64,000 nt of DNA, taken from the NCBI GenBank assembly GCA_019752335.1, contig JAIEMJ010000023.1, positions 186,001 through 250,000 of the forward strand, given 5' to 3'. A program made the translations under genes and the position numbers. Of the stretch, positions 9,001-17,401 are shown piece by piece (positions within the stretch are counted from its first letter, which is position 1; the number at the start of each line of letters is the position of its first letter). The DNA is from Bryobacteraceae bacterium. GTDB taxonomy: Bacteria > Acidobacteriota > Terriglobia > Bryobacterales > Bryobacteraceae. The notes under the pieces were generated by a model, which had not been told where the DNA came from, searched no databases, and worked only from the letters and a program-made list of their open reading frames with translations.

Positions 9001-9053
9001 AGGTGTTTCGCACCTTGATTCCGGCCCTGGAGCCAGTGCTCGCCGCGCGCTGA
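6021..9053 (+). CDS. class A penicillin-binding protein (glycosyltransferase/transpeptidase)
   Basis: Bifunctional peptidoglycan synthase of 1010 residues, anchored by a transmembrane helix at about 37-55. The GT51 domain shows the catalytic Glu in IENREL (E182) and GGSTLITQLEK (223-233). These diverge from the usual EDRxF and GGSTITQQ. The transpeptidase domain has the nucleophile in STAK (S515-K518), an SVN motif in RSVNLVFIRV and KTGT at 932-935. It is longer than typical PBP1A (about 750-850), with extra helical sequence between the SVN and KTGT motifs (about 640-880). It is divergent from the small Cys protein and lies 16 bases before the next oxidoreductase ATG. Confidence 0.88.
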   Translation: MPKTVERLLHAAGQLSGDDLEPVSILHPEPATPKRNWPWLWILLTLITFLLMAEARFSWLQSFALSWLASHATYRVQPGDGRIPALTGGPYDARLGYSLLPTFTQRLTREGFTVDAQARWSETLGRLASFGLPPIYREKNQAGLTLLDGAGQNWSVARYPGRIYPTFESIPPVVIKSLLFIENRELLDEEAPHRNPAVEWDRFARAIADLGMRQIKRGTRSSGGSTLITQLEKVRHSPEGRTATPGDKLKQMLTASLRAYQEGPSTLAARRQVVCDYLNSLPLASVSGHGEVIGLGDGVWAWYGADFERTNRLLKQADSGVNRASAEQGAAYRQALSLLLAINRPGHYLQRDPAALSNRTAGYIRVLAEMGLIPETLRDAALAAPQTLRTKAPATEVVSFAERKALDSVRNELVNLLGVDGYHQLDRLDLTAKTTINRTATDATTATLRRLAEPEFAASSGIFGERLLQPEAISQVIYSFTLYERGAGANYLRVQADNYNQPLSINEGTMLELGSTAKLRTLITYLESIAAIRTQLLSEKPANWRAEPRDPLTQWCIDYLRTAKDPSLRPMLEAAMDRTYSASPGEGFFTGGGQHVFSNFDPSDNGRILTVRESLHRSVNLVFIRVMRDVVSYYLWSKLKKQSDILDTDYAPERQGYLSRFADREGKEFLARFQVTYSGLAPYEALEKLLTARPVTLDRAALIFRSIRPDAGWGNFGAFLKAHALEAEDLEALYARYDPSRLSLNDRAYLAHVHPLELWLVAYWQVHPEAAWSELEAASSEVRQESYQWLFRSRHKHAQDVRIRTLMEEEAFVEIAKSWRRLGYPFVTLVPSYATALGSSGDTPAALAELAGIILNQGIRQPAVRLQGLHFGAGTPFETVLSRQTAATERVLPVEVAQVVHEGMLGVVAKGTARMAFDAVRRDGQIVPVGGKTGTGDNRYQTFAAPGVLSNSRAVNRTATFVFTIGDRYFGTVVAYVPGDLATGQRFTSALPVQVFRTLIPALEPVLAAR

Positions 9054-9069
9054 TATAGTGGTTCGGATC

Positions 9070-10389
9070 ATGCCGAACGACGAACGACGAAGCTTCCTGA
9101 AATCAGCGGCGGCCACGGCCGCCTTCACGACGAATCTCTTCACGGGCCAAGTCCGCGGCGCGAATGACAAGGTCTCCGCGGCCTTCATTGGCGTGGGCCG
9201 CATGGGCTCGGCCAACCTCGGCCACGCCATGCGCCAGGAGAATCTGGAAGTCGCCGCCGTGTGCGACGTCTTTGAGCCGAACCTGGCCGCTGCGGTGGAA
9301 CGGACCAAGGGCAAGGCCAAGGCGGTGCGGGATTTTCGCGAGATCCTCGCCGATAAGAGCATCGACGTGGTTTGTATCGCCACGCCGGACCATTGGCACG
9401 CCTATATGACGGTGGAGGCCTGCAAGGCAGGCAAGGACGTTTATGTGGAGAAGCCGGTGTCGGTGTGCATCGACGAAGGCAAACGCATGATTGAGGCGGC
9501 GCGCAAGTATAAGCGCGTGGTGCAGGCCGGAACGATGCAGCGCTCCGCGGTCCACTTCCAGAAGGCCGTGGAGATTGTGAAGAGCGGGGCGTTGGGCAAG
9601 ATCACTTTCGTCCGCACTTGGAATACGGGACTGGCCGCGCCGGCTGGGATCGGCAATCCGCCGGACGCCAATGCGCCCCAGAATCTGAATTGGGACATGT
9701 GGCTGGGCCCCGCACCGAAGCGTGCGTACAACGCCAACCGTTTTGGGGTCGACCAGGAGCAGGTGAACCGTCAACGCTGGTTCCCGCACTTCCGCTGGTT
9801 CTGGGACACCGCGGGCGGCATGATGACGGATTGGGGCGTGCATTGGCTCGACATCGTCCAGTTCGCTTTCGATGAACAGATGCCGACGTCGTGCGTGGCC
9901 CTGGGCGGCAAGTACTTCGTGCAGGACAATCGCGAGACGCCGGACACGCTGCAAGTGACGTACGAGTACCCGAACGGCATGATCGCCACCTACGAGAACC
10001 GCATGGGCACGGGCCTGGCGAATCCGTACGAACGCGGCGGCGGGATTACGTTTCAAGGCACCAAGGCGACGATGTACGTCGACCGGTCACTCTACCGGAT
10101 TATCCCGGAAGGCAAGAGTACCGACATTGAAGCCGTAGAGGTGAAGTCCACCGATTCGGGCAATGACCGGCATTGGAAGAACTTCCTGGAGTGCGTGAAG
10201 ACCCGCGGCACGCCGATCAGCGACATTGAGCGCTGCCACCGTTCGTCGTCGACGTGCCATCTGGGCAACATCGCCCTGCGGAGCAAGATGCGCGTCGATT
10301 GGGACGACGCCAAGGGTCTAATTCAACAGACCGAAGCGCGCAAGTATCAGATGCGTGAGTATCGCAAGCCGTGGAAGCTGGTGGTGTAG
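9070..10389 (+). CDS. Gfo/Idh/MocA family oxidoreductase, Tat-exported
   Basis: About 439 residues. A Tat signal at the very N-terminus (NDERRSFLKSAAATAAF) is followed by a Rossmann motif (AAFIGVGRMGSANLG), [10 protein letters not shown] and the EKPVSV motif. The C-terminal domain includes WDTAGGMMTDWGVHWLD, typical of this family. I chose ATG 9070; a GTG at 9058 in the same frame would add four residues. It follows the PBP gene by 16 bases and may be cotranscribed. The protein is similar in plan to the one at 983 but not a recent duplicate. Confidence 0.88.
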   Translation: MPNDERRSFLKSAAATAAFTTNLFTGQVRGANDKVSAAFIGVGRMGSANLGHAMRQENLEVAAVCDVFEPNLAAAVERTKGKAKAVRDFREILADKSIDVVCIATPDHWHAYMTVEACKAGKDVYVEKPVSVCIDEGKRMIEAARKYKRVVQAGTMQRSAVHFQKAVEIVKSGALGKITFVRTWNTGLAAPAGIGNPPDANAPQNLNWDMWLGPAPKRAYNANRFGVDQEQVNRQRWFPHFRWFWDTAGGMMTDWGVHWLDIVQFAFDEQMPTSCVALGGKYFVQDNRETPDTLQVTYEYPNGMIATYENRMGTGLANPYERGGGITFQGTKATMYVDRSLYRIIPEGKSTDIEAVEVKSTDSGNDRHWKNFLECVKTRGTPISDIERCHRSSSTCHLGNIALRSKMRVDWDDAKGLIQQTEARKYQMREYRKPWKLVV

Positions 10390-10400
10390 CGACGTCCCGT

Positions 10401-10422
10401 GGACAGGCCAGGAGGCCTGTCC
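10401..10422. repeat. 22-bp palindrome, copy 1
   Basis: GGACAGGCC, loop AGGA, GGCCTGTCC: perfect nine-base arms in the gap between two convergent genes. Copy 2 follows 39 bases later with loop GGGA. There is no T-run, so if it stops transcription it is not by the classic intrinsic route. Confidence 0.85.
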
Positions 10423-10439
10423 CTGGAGTTTCTACATTT

Positions 10440-10461
10440 GGACAGGCCGGGAGGCCTGTCC
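10440..10461. repeat. 22-bp palindrome, copy 2
   Basis: Same nine-base arms as copy 1 with loop GGGA. The pair sits between the oxidoreductase stop (10389) and the PyrE-like stop (10468), where a bidirectional stop signal would be expected. Confidence 0.85.
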
Positions 10462-10467
10462 TACTAT

Positions 10468-11082
10468 CTACACCCAGACCTGCTCGAACTCGACGCCGGT
10501 GCGCATCATGGCTTGGGCCTGATCCTCGCTGTAGTATTCGGCGTCGATGCGGGCCAGGTAGTACAACGGAATGTCGCCGAAGCTGGCGGTGACCGGCATG
10601 GGCTGATAGACCATCACGGCGAGGCCCACCACCTCGGCGCCGCGCTCTTCCACGATGCGCTTGACGTTGGTGAGGTTACGGCCGCTGCGGAGGATGTCGT
10701 CCACCAGGAGGATCTTCTCGCCCTTCTGGGGCTCGACGTATTGGCGAAAGCGCTGCGGCTGGCCTTCGATCTCTTCCTCGGCCCAGTAGACCATGTTGGC
10801 GCGCAAGGCCTCGACGATGCCATAGGCTACGGCGAGGCCGCCCGTCGCCGGCGAGACCACCGAGAGTTGAGGAATCATCGCCCGGAGCTCGGTGTTGGCG
10901 CGCAGCTTGCGGCTCAACGCGACGCTCATGGTCTTCATGTGCTGGTAGTAGCGCATGGCGTGCGCGATCTGCAGGTACTGATTGGCGTACATGCCATTGC
11001 GGTACTTGTAGTGGCCATAACGCAGGGAGCCCGTTTTTTCGAGCAGCGTCAAGATCTCTTCTTGCGAAGGCAGTAGGTTCAT
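10468..11082 (-). CDS. pyrE: orotate phosphoribosyltransferase-like protein
   Basis: A type I phosphoribosyltransferase of 204 residues. The PRPP-binding motif is ILLVDDILRSG at about 125-135, preceded by the SVVSPATGGLAVAYGIVEAL segment. The N-terminal half (TGSLRYGHYKYRNG, MYANQYLQ) fits the PyrE hood region that binds orotate. It would make orotidine monophosphate in pyrimidine synthesis. Its start lies 4 bases after the sugar transferase stop, so it is the last gene of a three-gene minus-strand unit. The motifs do not exclude another type I phosphoribosyltransferase, so the orotate call is probable, not certain. Confidence 0.72.
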   Translation of the reverse strand: MNLLPSQEEILTLLEKTGSLRYGHYKYRNGMYANQYLQIAHAMRYYQHMKTMSVALSRKLRANTELRAMIPQLSVVSPATGGLAVAYGIVEALRANMVYWAEEEIEGQPQRFRQYVEPQKGEKILLVDDILRSGRNLTNVKRIVEERGAEVVGLAVMVYQPMPVTASFGDIPLYYLARIDAEYYSEDQAQAMMRTGVEFEQVWV

Positions 11083-11086
11083 AAGC

Positions 11087-12526
11087 TTAGTGTGCTCCTT
11101 TGCCGAGCAGGACCTGGGGAATGGTCCGCAGCATAATCATCCAGTCGAGGCCCAGGGACCAGGAGTCGATGTACTCCATATCCATGCGCATCCAGGTTTC
11201 GAAGTCGAGGGCGTCGCGGCCCTTGAGGGCCCAGAGGCAGGTTAAGCCGGGACGCATGCGCAGGCGGCGGCGTTGCCAGCGCTCGTAGCGCTCCACTTCG
11301 TTGGGGACGGCGGGCCGCGGGCCGACGATGGACATGTCGCCGCGCACGACGTTCCACAATTGGGGCAACTCGTCCAGGGAGAACTTCCGCAGCCAGCGGC
11401 CCACGGCGGTCATGCGGGGGTCGTTGCGAATTTTGAAGGCGGTTTGCTTGGTGTTGAGATGCTCCAGCGCCGCCTTCTGTTCCTCGGCGTCCTGCACCAT
11501 GGAGCGGAATTTGTAGACGGTGAAACGGCGTCCGCTGAGGCCTAAGCGCTCCTGACGGAAGACGGCGGGGCCGCGCGAGGTGAGGCGAATGAGCAGCGCA
11601 AGGAAGGCCAAGAGGGGCGAGAGCAGCAGCAGGGCGGTGCCCGCGACGGCGACGTCGATGATGCGCTTCAGGAAGAGTTTCACTTCGTCGTGGGGTGCGG
11701 CGGCGAAGGTGAGCAGGGGCATGTCGTTGAGGTCGTCGAGATCCAAGCGGTCGAGGTAGATCTGGCTGTTGACATGCGGGAAGAAGTCGACGGCGACGCG
11801 GGTGCGCACGCCCTCTTCGTCGCACATGAGGAACATGTCTTCGAGGCCGGCCAGGCGCTCACTCTCCACGGCGAAAATGACTTCGTCGATGACGTGGGAG
11901 GCGAGCAACTGGGGCAAGGCCTTCAGGTCCCAGACGGGATACTCGCGTTCGAGTTCCAAGGTTTCGCGGGGCGGTTGCGTGTCGAGAAAGGCGCGGAGAT
12001 GAATGGCGTAGGGTGCGGAGGCTTCAATGGCCCGGCCAATCGTAACGGCCCGCTCGCCCAGGCCGACGATGACGACGTAGTAGGGCGTGGAGAACTCGCG
12101 CCGGATGGCGCCCACCAGGTGCCGCGCATTGATGCGAAAGCAGCACAGCAGGACGAAACTATAGAGCAGAAAAAGTAGTACGAAGGGACGGCTGATGTCG
12201 AAGCGCAGGAGGAATTCCACCACGACTAGGGCGACGCCGCCCAAGGCGCATTGCTTGAACGTGTCGCGCAGGACGACGCGCGGATGCGCGGCGTCCAGCC
12301 GGTCATAGATCTCATTCCAGTAGGCGATGGCGACCCAGGCCACGGCGGCGGAGCCTAGCAGGAGGGCGATCGCCAGCGAGGGAATTTCAAAATCGTTGGT
12401 AAATTGCGAGAAAAAGCGAGGCAACAGCAGGCGCGTCTGGTACGCCGACTGGAAGGCCAGCGCGACCAGGACGATGTCCGATAGGGCAAACAAGGCGCGT
12501 GCCTTGCGATGGTGCCGTTGAAACAC
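11087..12526 (-). CDS. polyprenyl glycosylphosphotransferase (bacterial sugar transferase)
   Basis: Membrane enzyme of 479 residues that would transfer a sugar phosphate to undecaprenyl phosphate to start exopolysaccharide or O-antigen synthesis. Four N-terminal transmembrane segments (about 10-115) lead to a CoA-binding-like domain (VVIVGLGERAVTIG). The catalytic domain follows: KRIIDVAVAG helix, GPAVFRQERLGLSGRRF, YKFRSM, LRKFSLDELPQLWNV, GDMSIVGPRPA. All family motifs look intact. The GTG start at 12526 is supported by a GAGGAG on the minus strand. The gene lies between the SRPBCC gene (6 bases away) and pyrE (4 bases). Confidence 0.93.
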   Translation of the reverse strand: MFQRHHRKARALFALSDIVLVALAFQSAYQTRLLLPRFFSQFTNDFEIPSLAIALLLGSAAVAWVAIAYWNEIYDRLDAAHPRVVLRDTFKQCALGGVALVVVEFLLRFDISRPFVLLFLLYSFVLLCCFRINARHLVGAIRREFSTPYYVVIVGLGERAVTIGRAIEASAPYAIHLRAFLDTQPPRETLELEREYPVWDLKALPQLLASHVIDEVIFAVESERLAGLEDMFLMCDEEGVRTRVAVDFFPHVNSQIYLDRLDLDDLNDMPLLTFAAAPHDEVKLFLKRIIDVAVAGTALLLLSPLLAFLALLIRLTSRGPAVFRQERLGLSGRRFTVYKFRSMVQDAEEQKAALEHLNTKQTAFKIRNDPRMTAVGRWLRKFSLDELPQLWNVVRGDMSIVGPRPAVPNEVERYERWQRRRLRMRPGLTCLWALKGRDALDFETWMRMDMEYIDSWSLGLDWMIMLRTIPQVLLGKGAH

Positions 12527-12532
12527 TCTCCT

Positions 12533-13069
12533 CTAGTTTACGGCCTGTGGGGTGACATTTTCGCCGAGCTTGCGCCCGAGGTAGGTCAAATATTTGCTCA
12601 TGGTGTCCGCGGGGTCCATGAAGATCATCACGAAGCGGTAGAGCGCGGGCTTGACGAAGCCGTCCTCCGTGATCTGCAGGCGCGAACCGCCCTTGGCCGT
12701 GGGTGAGAGTTGATAGGTCCAGGTGCCGCCGAAGGGCAGGTCCGGATCGGCGATATCGACCATCAGCTTGCGATTGGGCTCGATCGCCCGCTCTTCCATC
12801 GTGACCACCATGCCGTCCGACATCGTCTCTTTCCAGCGGGGCTTGCCGCTCGGCGACGCAGCGGACTCGACCTTCGTGACGTCCAGGCGCCAGGCCGGTT
12901 GACTCAAACGGTCCACAATGACCGGCCAGACCTGCTCAGGCGGCTTGGTGAATTCCACAAAACGAGAGACGGAGTGATTCGTAGGCCGCAAGGACCCAAT
13001 CCCCATCACCGCTGCAAAGAGTCCGACCAACCCGACCAAGACGCGTATGAGCCATTTCATTTGCGTCAT
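12533..13069 (-). CDS. membrane-anchored SRPBCC-like protein
   Basis: After an N-terminal transmembrane segment (MKWLIRVLVGLVGLFAAVMGIG) the sequence SRFVEFTKPPEQVWPVIVDRLSQPAWR is a typical START/polyketide-cyclase opening, followed by strands ending in GGTWTYQLSP and GGSRLQITEDGF. This fold holds small hydrophobic ligands; the ligand here is unknown. Start choice is uncertain: ATG 13069 or ATG 13060, since no good ribosome-binding site is visible for either; the open frame to 13117 adds poorly conserved serine-rich sequence. It is the first gene of the unit with the sugar transferase and pyrE, and is divergent from the glucosidase gene, which starts 10 bases away. Confidence 0.7.
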   Translation of the reverse strand: MTQMKWLIRVLVGLVGLFAAVMGIGSLRPTNHSVSRFVEFTKPPEQVWPVIVDRLSQPAWRLDVTKVESAASPSGKPRWKETMSDGMVVTMEERAIEPNRKLMVDIADPDLPFGGTWTYQLSPTAKGGSRLQITEDGFVKPALYRFVMIFMDPADTMSKYLTYLGRKLGENVTPQAVN

Positions 13070-13079
13070 TCTATAGGAG

Positions 13080-15686
13080 ATGGACGAAGAACGGAAGCGA
13101 CTCGACGAAACAGCCAACCGGACGAAGCATTGGCGGCGCTGGGGGCCTTATCTGTCGGAACGGCAATGGGGCACGGTGCGCGAGGACTACTCCGCGAACG
13201 GCACGGCTTGGGACTACCTGCCGCATGACCATGCCCGCTCCCGCGCTTACCGATGGGGCGAGGATGGCATTCTCGGCATCAGCGACAATCACCAGCGTTT
13301 ATGTTTCGCCCTTGCTTTCTGGAATGGCCGCGATCCGATCCTGAAGGAACGGCTCTTCGGCCTGACGGGTCCCGAAGGCAGCCACGGCGAGGACGTGAAG
13401 GAGCTTTACTACTTCCTGGACTCGACGCCGACGCACTCCTACATGAAGGCGCTCTACAAGTACCCGCAAGGCGAGTTCCCCTATGCGCGGCTGGTGGCAG
13501 AGGGTAAGCGTCCTCGGACGGCCATGGAATTCGAACTCCTGGATACCGGCATCTTTGACCAGGACCGTTACTTCGATATCTTCGTCGAATACGCCAAGGC
13601 CGACGTGGACGATATTCTGATCCAGGTGAAGGTGATTAACCGCGGACCGGAAGCGGCGAGCCTGCATTTGCTGCCGACGCTTTGGTTCCGGAATACGTGG
13701 AGTTGGGCTCCGGGGACGGCCAAGCCGGCGCTGTGGCGGTCCAGCCCGGAGACGATCGACGTGGATGAGCCGACGTTGGGTCGGTATCAGTTGTGGCTGG
13801 AGGGCGCGCCGCCGCAACTCTTCACGGAGAACGAAACCAATACGGAGCGGCTCTACGGCCACCCGTCCGGGACGCGCGATTACAAGGATGCTTTTCACCG
13901 TCACATCATCGGCGGCGACGCCGAGGCCGTCAATGCGGGCCAGATCGGCACGAAGGGTTGCGGCTGGTATCAACTGGAACTCGGCCCTGGCGAAGAGCAT
14001 GTCGTCCGGATGCGGCTGCATGCGCTGCGGCAGACGCAGGTAGCCTTCGACGAAGTGATGACCGCCCGTCGCGAAGAGGCCGATACCTTTTACGCCGAGC
14101 AGCATTGCGCCTCGCTGAGCGCCGAGGGCAAGAACGTGCAACGGCAGGCCTATGCGGGCCTACTGTGGACAAAGCAGTTTTATAGTTACTCCGTGGAGGA
14201 TTGGTTGAAGGGCGATCCGGGGCAGCCAACGCCACCCGCCGGGCGACGGAACGGCCGCAACAGCGACTGGAAGCACCTTTATAACGAAGACATTCTTTCC
14301 ATGCCCGACACCTGGGAGTACCCGTGGTTCGCGGCCTGGGACACGGCGTTTCACATGATCCCGTTTGCGACGATTGATCCTGATTTCGCGAAGCATCAAC
14401 TGGGTCTTTTCCTGCGCGAGTGGTATCTGCATCCGAATGGACAGATGCCCGCCTACGAATGGGCGTTCGGTGACGTGAATCCGCCGGTGCATGCCTGGGC
14501 ATGTTGGCGTGTCTACAAGATCGACCAAAAGCTGGCGGGGAAACCCGACGTCGCGTTTCTCGAGCGCGTTTTTCACAAGTTACTGATGAACTTTACGTGG
14601 TGGGTAAACCGGAAGGACTCGGCGGGTAACAATATCTTCGAAGGTGGCTTCCTCGGCCTCGACAATATCGGCGTCTTTGACCGGTCAAAACCGTTGCCCA
14701 CCGGCGGCTATCTCGAGCAATCCGACGGCACCAGTTGGATGGCGATGTATTGCCTGAATATGCTGCGCATTTCGCTGGAGTTAGCCACGGCGAATCCCGT
14801 TTACGAAGATATTGCGAGTAAGTTCTTCGAGCATTTTCTCTATATTGCCAACGCGATGAATCGCGGCGATGAAGATGGCCTGTGGGACGAGGAAGACGGC
14901 TTCTATTACGACCGGCTGCGCGTGCATGAGCGAAGCATGGCCGTGAAGATCCGTTCCATGGTGGGGCTGATTCCGCTGTTCGCGGTGGAGAGCTTGGACA
15001 CGGAAGTCCTGAACCGCTTACCGGGCTTTCGCAAGCGGATGGAATGGTTTATCCACAATCGCCCAGACTTGGCCGGGAATCTCGCTTCCATGACGCGCGA
15101 GGGCGTCGGCGAGCGGCGTTTGCTTTCCTTAGTGGGCCGCGAGCGGCTGCGGCGCTTGATGCAGCGGATGTTGGATACGGGCGAGTTCCTTTCGCCTTAC
15201 GGCATCCGGTCGCTCTCGAAGTACCACGAGCATTCGCCTTACGAATTGCCGGTGAATGGCGACATTCACCGGGTGAACTATGAGCCGGCGGAGTCCCGCA
15301 CGGGTATGTTCGGCGGTAATTCGAACTGGCGCGGTCCGATCTGGTTTCCGGTGAATTACTTGTTGATTGAGTCGCTGCAGAAATTCCATCACTATCATGG
15401 CGACGCGATTCAGGTAGACTTTCCGACGGGTAGTGGGCGGCAGATGAACTTAGGCGAAGTGGCCGCGGAGCTATCGCAACGTTTGGCGCGTTTATTTATC
15501 CCGGATGCGAATGGCCGTCGCCCGTCTTATGGGGGGGTAGAGAAGTTACAGACCGACCCGCATTTCCGCGACTATCCGCTCTTCTTCGAGTACTTCCACG
15601 GCGACAACGGCGCGGGGCTGGGCGCCAGCCACCAGACGGGTTGGACGGCGCTGGTGGCGAAGTTACTCCAGCAAAGCGGCGAGTAG
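13080..15686 (+). CDS. GH63-like glucosidase
   Basis: An 868-residue (alpha/alpha)6 glycosidase. The N-terminus [20 protein letters not shown] and [15 protein letters not shown] are characteristic of bacterial proteins of the mannosyl-oligosaccharide glucosidase (GH63) family. The catalytic region appears in [21 protein letters not shown] (about 410-430), and the second half has the expected [17 protein letters not shown] segment near 740. No signal peptide is visible, so it is probably cytoplasmic and may act on trehalose-like or mannosylglycerate-like compounds or glycan intermediates (inference). The start ATG has AGGAG directly against it (13075-13079), an unusually short spacing, so translation may be weak or begin slightly downstream. 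It converges on the O-antigen ligase gene with 3 bases between stops. Confidence 0.85.
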   Translation: MDEERKRLDETANRTKHWRRWGPYLSERQWGTVREDYSANGTAWDYLPHDHARSRAYRWGEDGILGISDNHQRLCFALAFWNGRDPILKERLFGLTGPEGSHGEDVKELYYFLDSTPTHSYMKALYKYPQGEFPYARLVAEGKRPRTAMEFELLDTGIFDQDRYFDIFVEYAKADVDDILIQVKVINRGPEAASLHLLPTLWFRNTWSWAPGTAKPALWRSSPETIDVDEPTLGRYQLWLEGAPPQLFTENETNTERLYGHPSGTRDYKDAFHRHIIGGDAEAVNAGQIGTKGCGWYQLELGPGEEHVVRMRLHALRQTQVAFDEVMTARREEADTFYAEQHCASLSAEGKNVQRQAYAGLLWTKQFYSYSVEDWLKGDPGQPTPPAGRRNGRNSDWKHLYNEDILSMPDTWEYPWFAAWDTAFHMIPFATIDPDFAKHQLGLFLREWYLHPNGQMPAYEWAFGDVNPPVHAWACWRVYKIDQKLAGKPDVAFLERVFHKLLMNFTWWVNRKDSAGNNIFEGGFLGLDNIGVFDRSKPLPTGGYLEQSDGTSWMAMYCLNMLRISLELATANPVYEDIASKFFEHFLYIANAMNRGDEDGLWDEEDGFYYDRLRVHERSMAVKIRSMVGLIPLFAVESLDTEVLNRLPGFRKRMEWFIHNRPDLAGNLASMTREGVGERRLLSLVGRERLRRLMQRMLDTGEFLSPYGIRSLSKYHEHSPYELPVNGDIHRVNYEPAESRTGMFGGNSNWRGPIWFPVNYLLIESLQKFHHYHGDAIQVDFPTGSGRQMNLGEVAAELSQRLARLFIPDANGRRPSYGGVEKLQTDPHFRDYPLFFEYFHGDNGAGLGASHQTGWTALVAKLLQQSGE

Positions 15687-15689
15687 GCT

Positions 15690-16859
15690 TTAGGCGCGGC
15701 GGGCCACGCTGGCACAGGCGGCGATGACGAGGAAGAGGTGCAGGATCTCGGTATTGGCGAGGTTCCATTCGGTGAAGCCACTCACTACGACGCCCAGCCA
15801 GACCGCGATGGCGCCTTCCGTGATGGCGCGCGCTTCTGTGGGCTTGGTGCGCCACCAGTCCGCGAGCATCGCGCCGAGTAGCCACAGTAGGCAGAGCATG
15901 GTGGGAATGCCGCGGTCCGCGGCGTACTGCAGGTAGTTATTGTGTAAGTGGCCATACCAGCCTTCGGGCAACGGCCGCGGGATGTCGGCGGGCACGTAGC
16001 TCTGAAATTGCTTTTGGATCTGCTCCGGGCCCAGGCCGAACCAGGGATGCGCGCGGACCATCTGCAAACCGGTGCGCCAGGTGACGATGCGGTGCTGGTT
16101 CGAATCGAGTTCGCCATGCGGCCAAATCACCGAGGTCGCGCGGTCGCGGACGGGCGGCACGAGGAGCAGCGCGCCGAAGCAGAGAGGCAGGGTCCACAGC
16201 AGGCGGGGCCGGGCCTTGACGACGAGGTAAACCAGGGCCAAGGCCGCCCCGATCCAATTGCCGCGGGTCTCATTCAGAAGCAGCGCGACGCTCTTTAGCG
16301 CAAGCGCCGTCATGAGCCAGCGGCGATGGCGCTCCGGGGCAAAGAGCAAAAGGGCGAGGGCGATGGCGAAGAGCATCATCATCTGGCCGCCGAAGGTCTG
16401 CCAGTGGCTCATGAAGCCGGTGGTCCGCTGGGCGACGTAGTGGCGGTAGAAGTCCACGTGCAGGGCTTGGGCTTCGAACCAACGGCGTCCGAATTGGACG
16501 AAGCTCCACAACGCGCTGAGGCTGCCGGCGGCGAGCGCGGCGTAGAGCAACTGCCGCACGTGGGCGAGGCTGACGAGCGTGGTGGCGAGCAGCGGGAGGA
16601 TCAGATAGACGAAGAACTTCTTGATCTGCGGCCAGCCGCCAGCGGGGTCGGGCGAGAGCGCTACGGCCACGAGCGTACCGGTGAAGAAGGCAGCGAGCGG
16701 CCAATGGTAGGGCCAACGCCAGGGCAGGCGCGCGACGAGCGTTGCGACGAGGGCGACGCCCATCAGCACTTGGGCGGCGGCGATGGAAAAGACGATGGCG
16801 ACGGCCGCGGCGATGGCCAGGCCGCGGGCCCAGTTTTCCTTACTGAAAGCGTGGGACAA
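15690..16859 (-). CDS. O-antigen ligase family membrane protein
   Basis: 389 residues with about ten to eleven transmembrane helices. The Wzy_C/WaaL region is visible: LLLNETRGNWIGAALAL, HPWFGLGPEQIQ and the large periplasmic loop with GHLHNNYLQYAADRGIP. Such proteins join polymerised glycan to lipid A core or another acceptor, or polymerise the units. The start is TTG at 16859; no ATG is found before residue 33, which already lies in the first membrane region. With the sugar transferase at 11087 it points to surface polysaccharide synthesis, though they are separate transcripts. Confidence 0.85.
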   Translation of the reverse strand: MSHAFSKENWARGLAIAAAVAIVFSIAAAQVLMGVALVATLVARLPWRWPYHWPLAAFFTGTLVAVALSPDPAGGWPQIKKFFVYLILPLLATTLVSLAHVRQLLYAALAAGSLSALWSFVQFGRRWFEAQALHVDFYRHYVAQRTTGFMSHWQTFGGQMMMLFAIALALLLFAPERHRRWLMTALALKSVALLLNETRGNWIGAALALVYLVVKARPRLLWTLPLCFGALLLVPPVRDRATSVIWPHGELDSNQHRIVTWRTGLQMVRAHPWFGLGPEQIQKQFQSYVPADIPRPLPEGWYGHLHNNYLQYAADRGIPTMLCLLWLLGAMLADWWRTKPTEARAITEGAIAVWLGVVVSGFTEWNLANTEILHLFLVIAACASVARRA

Positions 16860-16895
16860 GCCTTGAGTATGCCAGAATGCGACTAACCAATCCCG

Positions 16896-17378
16896 ATGGA
16901 ACTTTATCTGCTACGTCATGGCATCGCTGAAGAGGGCCATGCCACCCAACCCGACTCGACGCGTGCCCTGGTGCCCGAAGGCGAGCGCCGCCTGCGCCAC
17001 GTGCTGAAGCGCGCCGCTGGTGCAGGCGCGGCGCCGTCTTTGATTCTCACGAGTCCTTACTTGCGCGCCCGGCAGACGGCGGCGCTGGCGCGGGAGTTGC
17101 TGCCGGGGGTCCGCGAGACGCTGGTGACTGACGCGCTGACGCCGATGGGCCGTCCGGACGAAGTGTGGCAGGAACTGCGCGTGCATCGCGCGGAGGCGAG
17201 TGTATTGCTCGCGAGCCATGAGCCGCTGTGCGGCCAACTCACGATGCTGTTGCTGCGCTGCCCCGCGTTGCGCATCGATTTCAAGAAGGGGATGCTGGTC
17301 CGGATCGACTTCGACAGCCTGGGGCCGGTGCCGCACGGGACGCTGCGCTGGATACTGACGGCGGCGCTGGCGGGTTAA
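16896..17378 (+). CDS. sixA: SixA-like phosphohistidine phosphatase
   Basis: Histidine phosphatase family protein of 160 residues. The catalytic RHG is at the N-terminus (YLLRHGIAEEG), LTSPYLRARQTA matches the second phosphate pocket motif, and the LLASHEPLCGQL segment holds the second catalytic His. The length fits SixA, which removes phosphate from HPt-domain histidines; small SixA-like proteins can have other substrates. It is divergent from the O-antigen ligase gene and 23 bases before the TonB receptor start. Confidence 0.85.
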   Translation: MELYLLRHGIAEEGHATQPDSTRALVPEGERRLRHVLKRAAGAGAAPSLILTSPYLRARQTAALARELLPGVRETLVTDALTPMGRPDEVWQELRVHRAEASVLLASHEPLCGQLTMLLLRCPALRIDFKKGMLVRIDFDSLGPVPHGTLRWILTAALAG

Positions 17379-17401
17379 GATTAACCCAGGGAGTCATCGC
17401 T

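Noticed and set aside
10399-11076. Antisense frame over the pyrE-like gene
   Set aside because: Shadow of a real gene; composition is biased and it reads through the palindromes.
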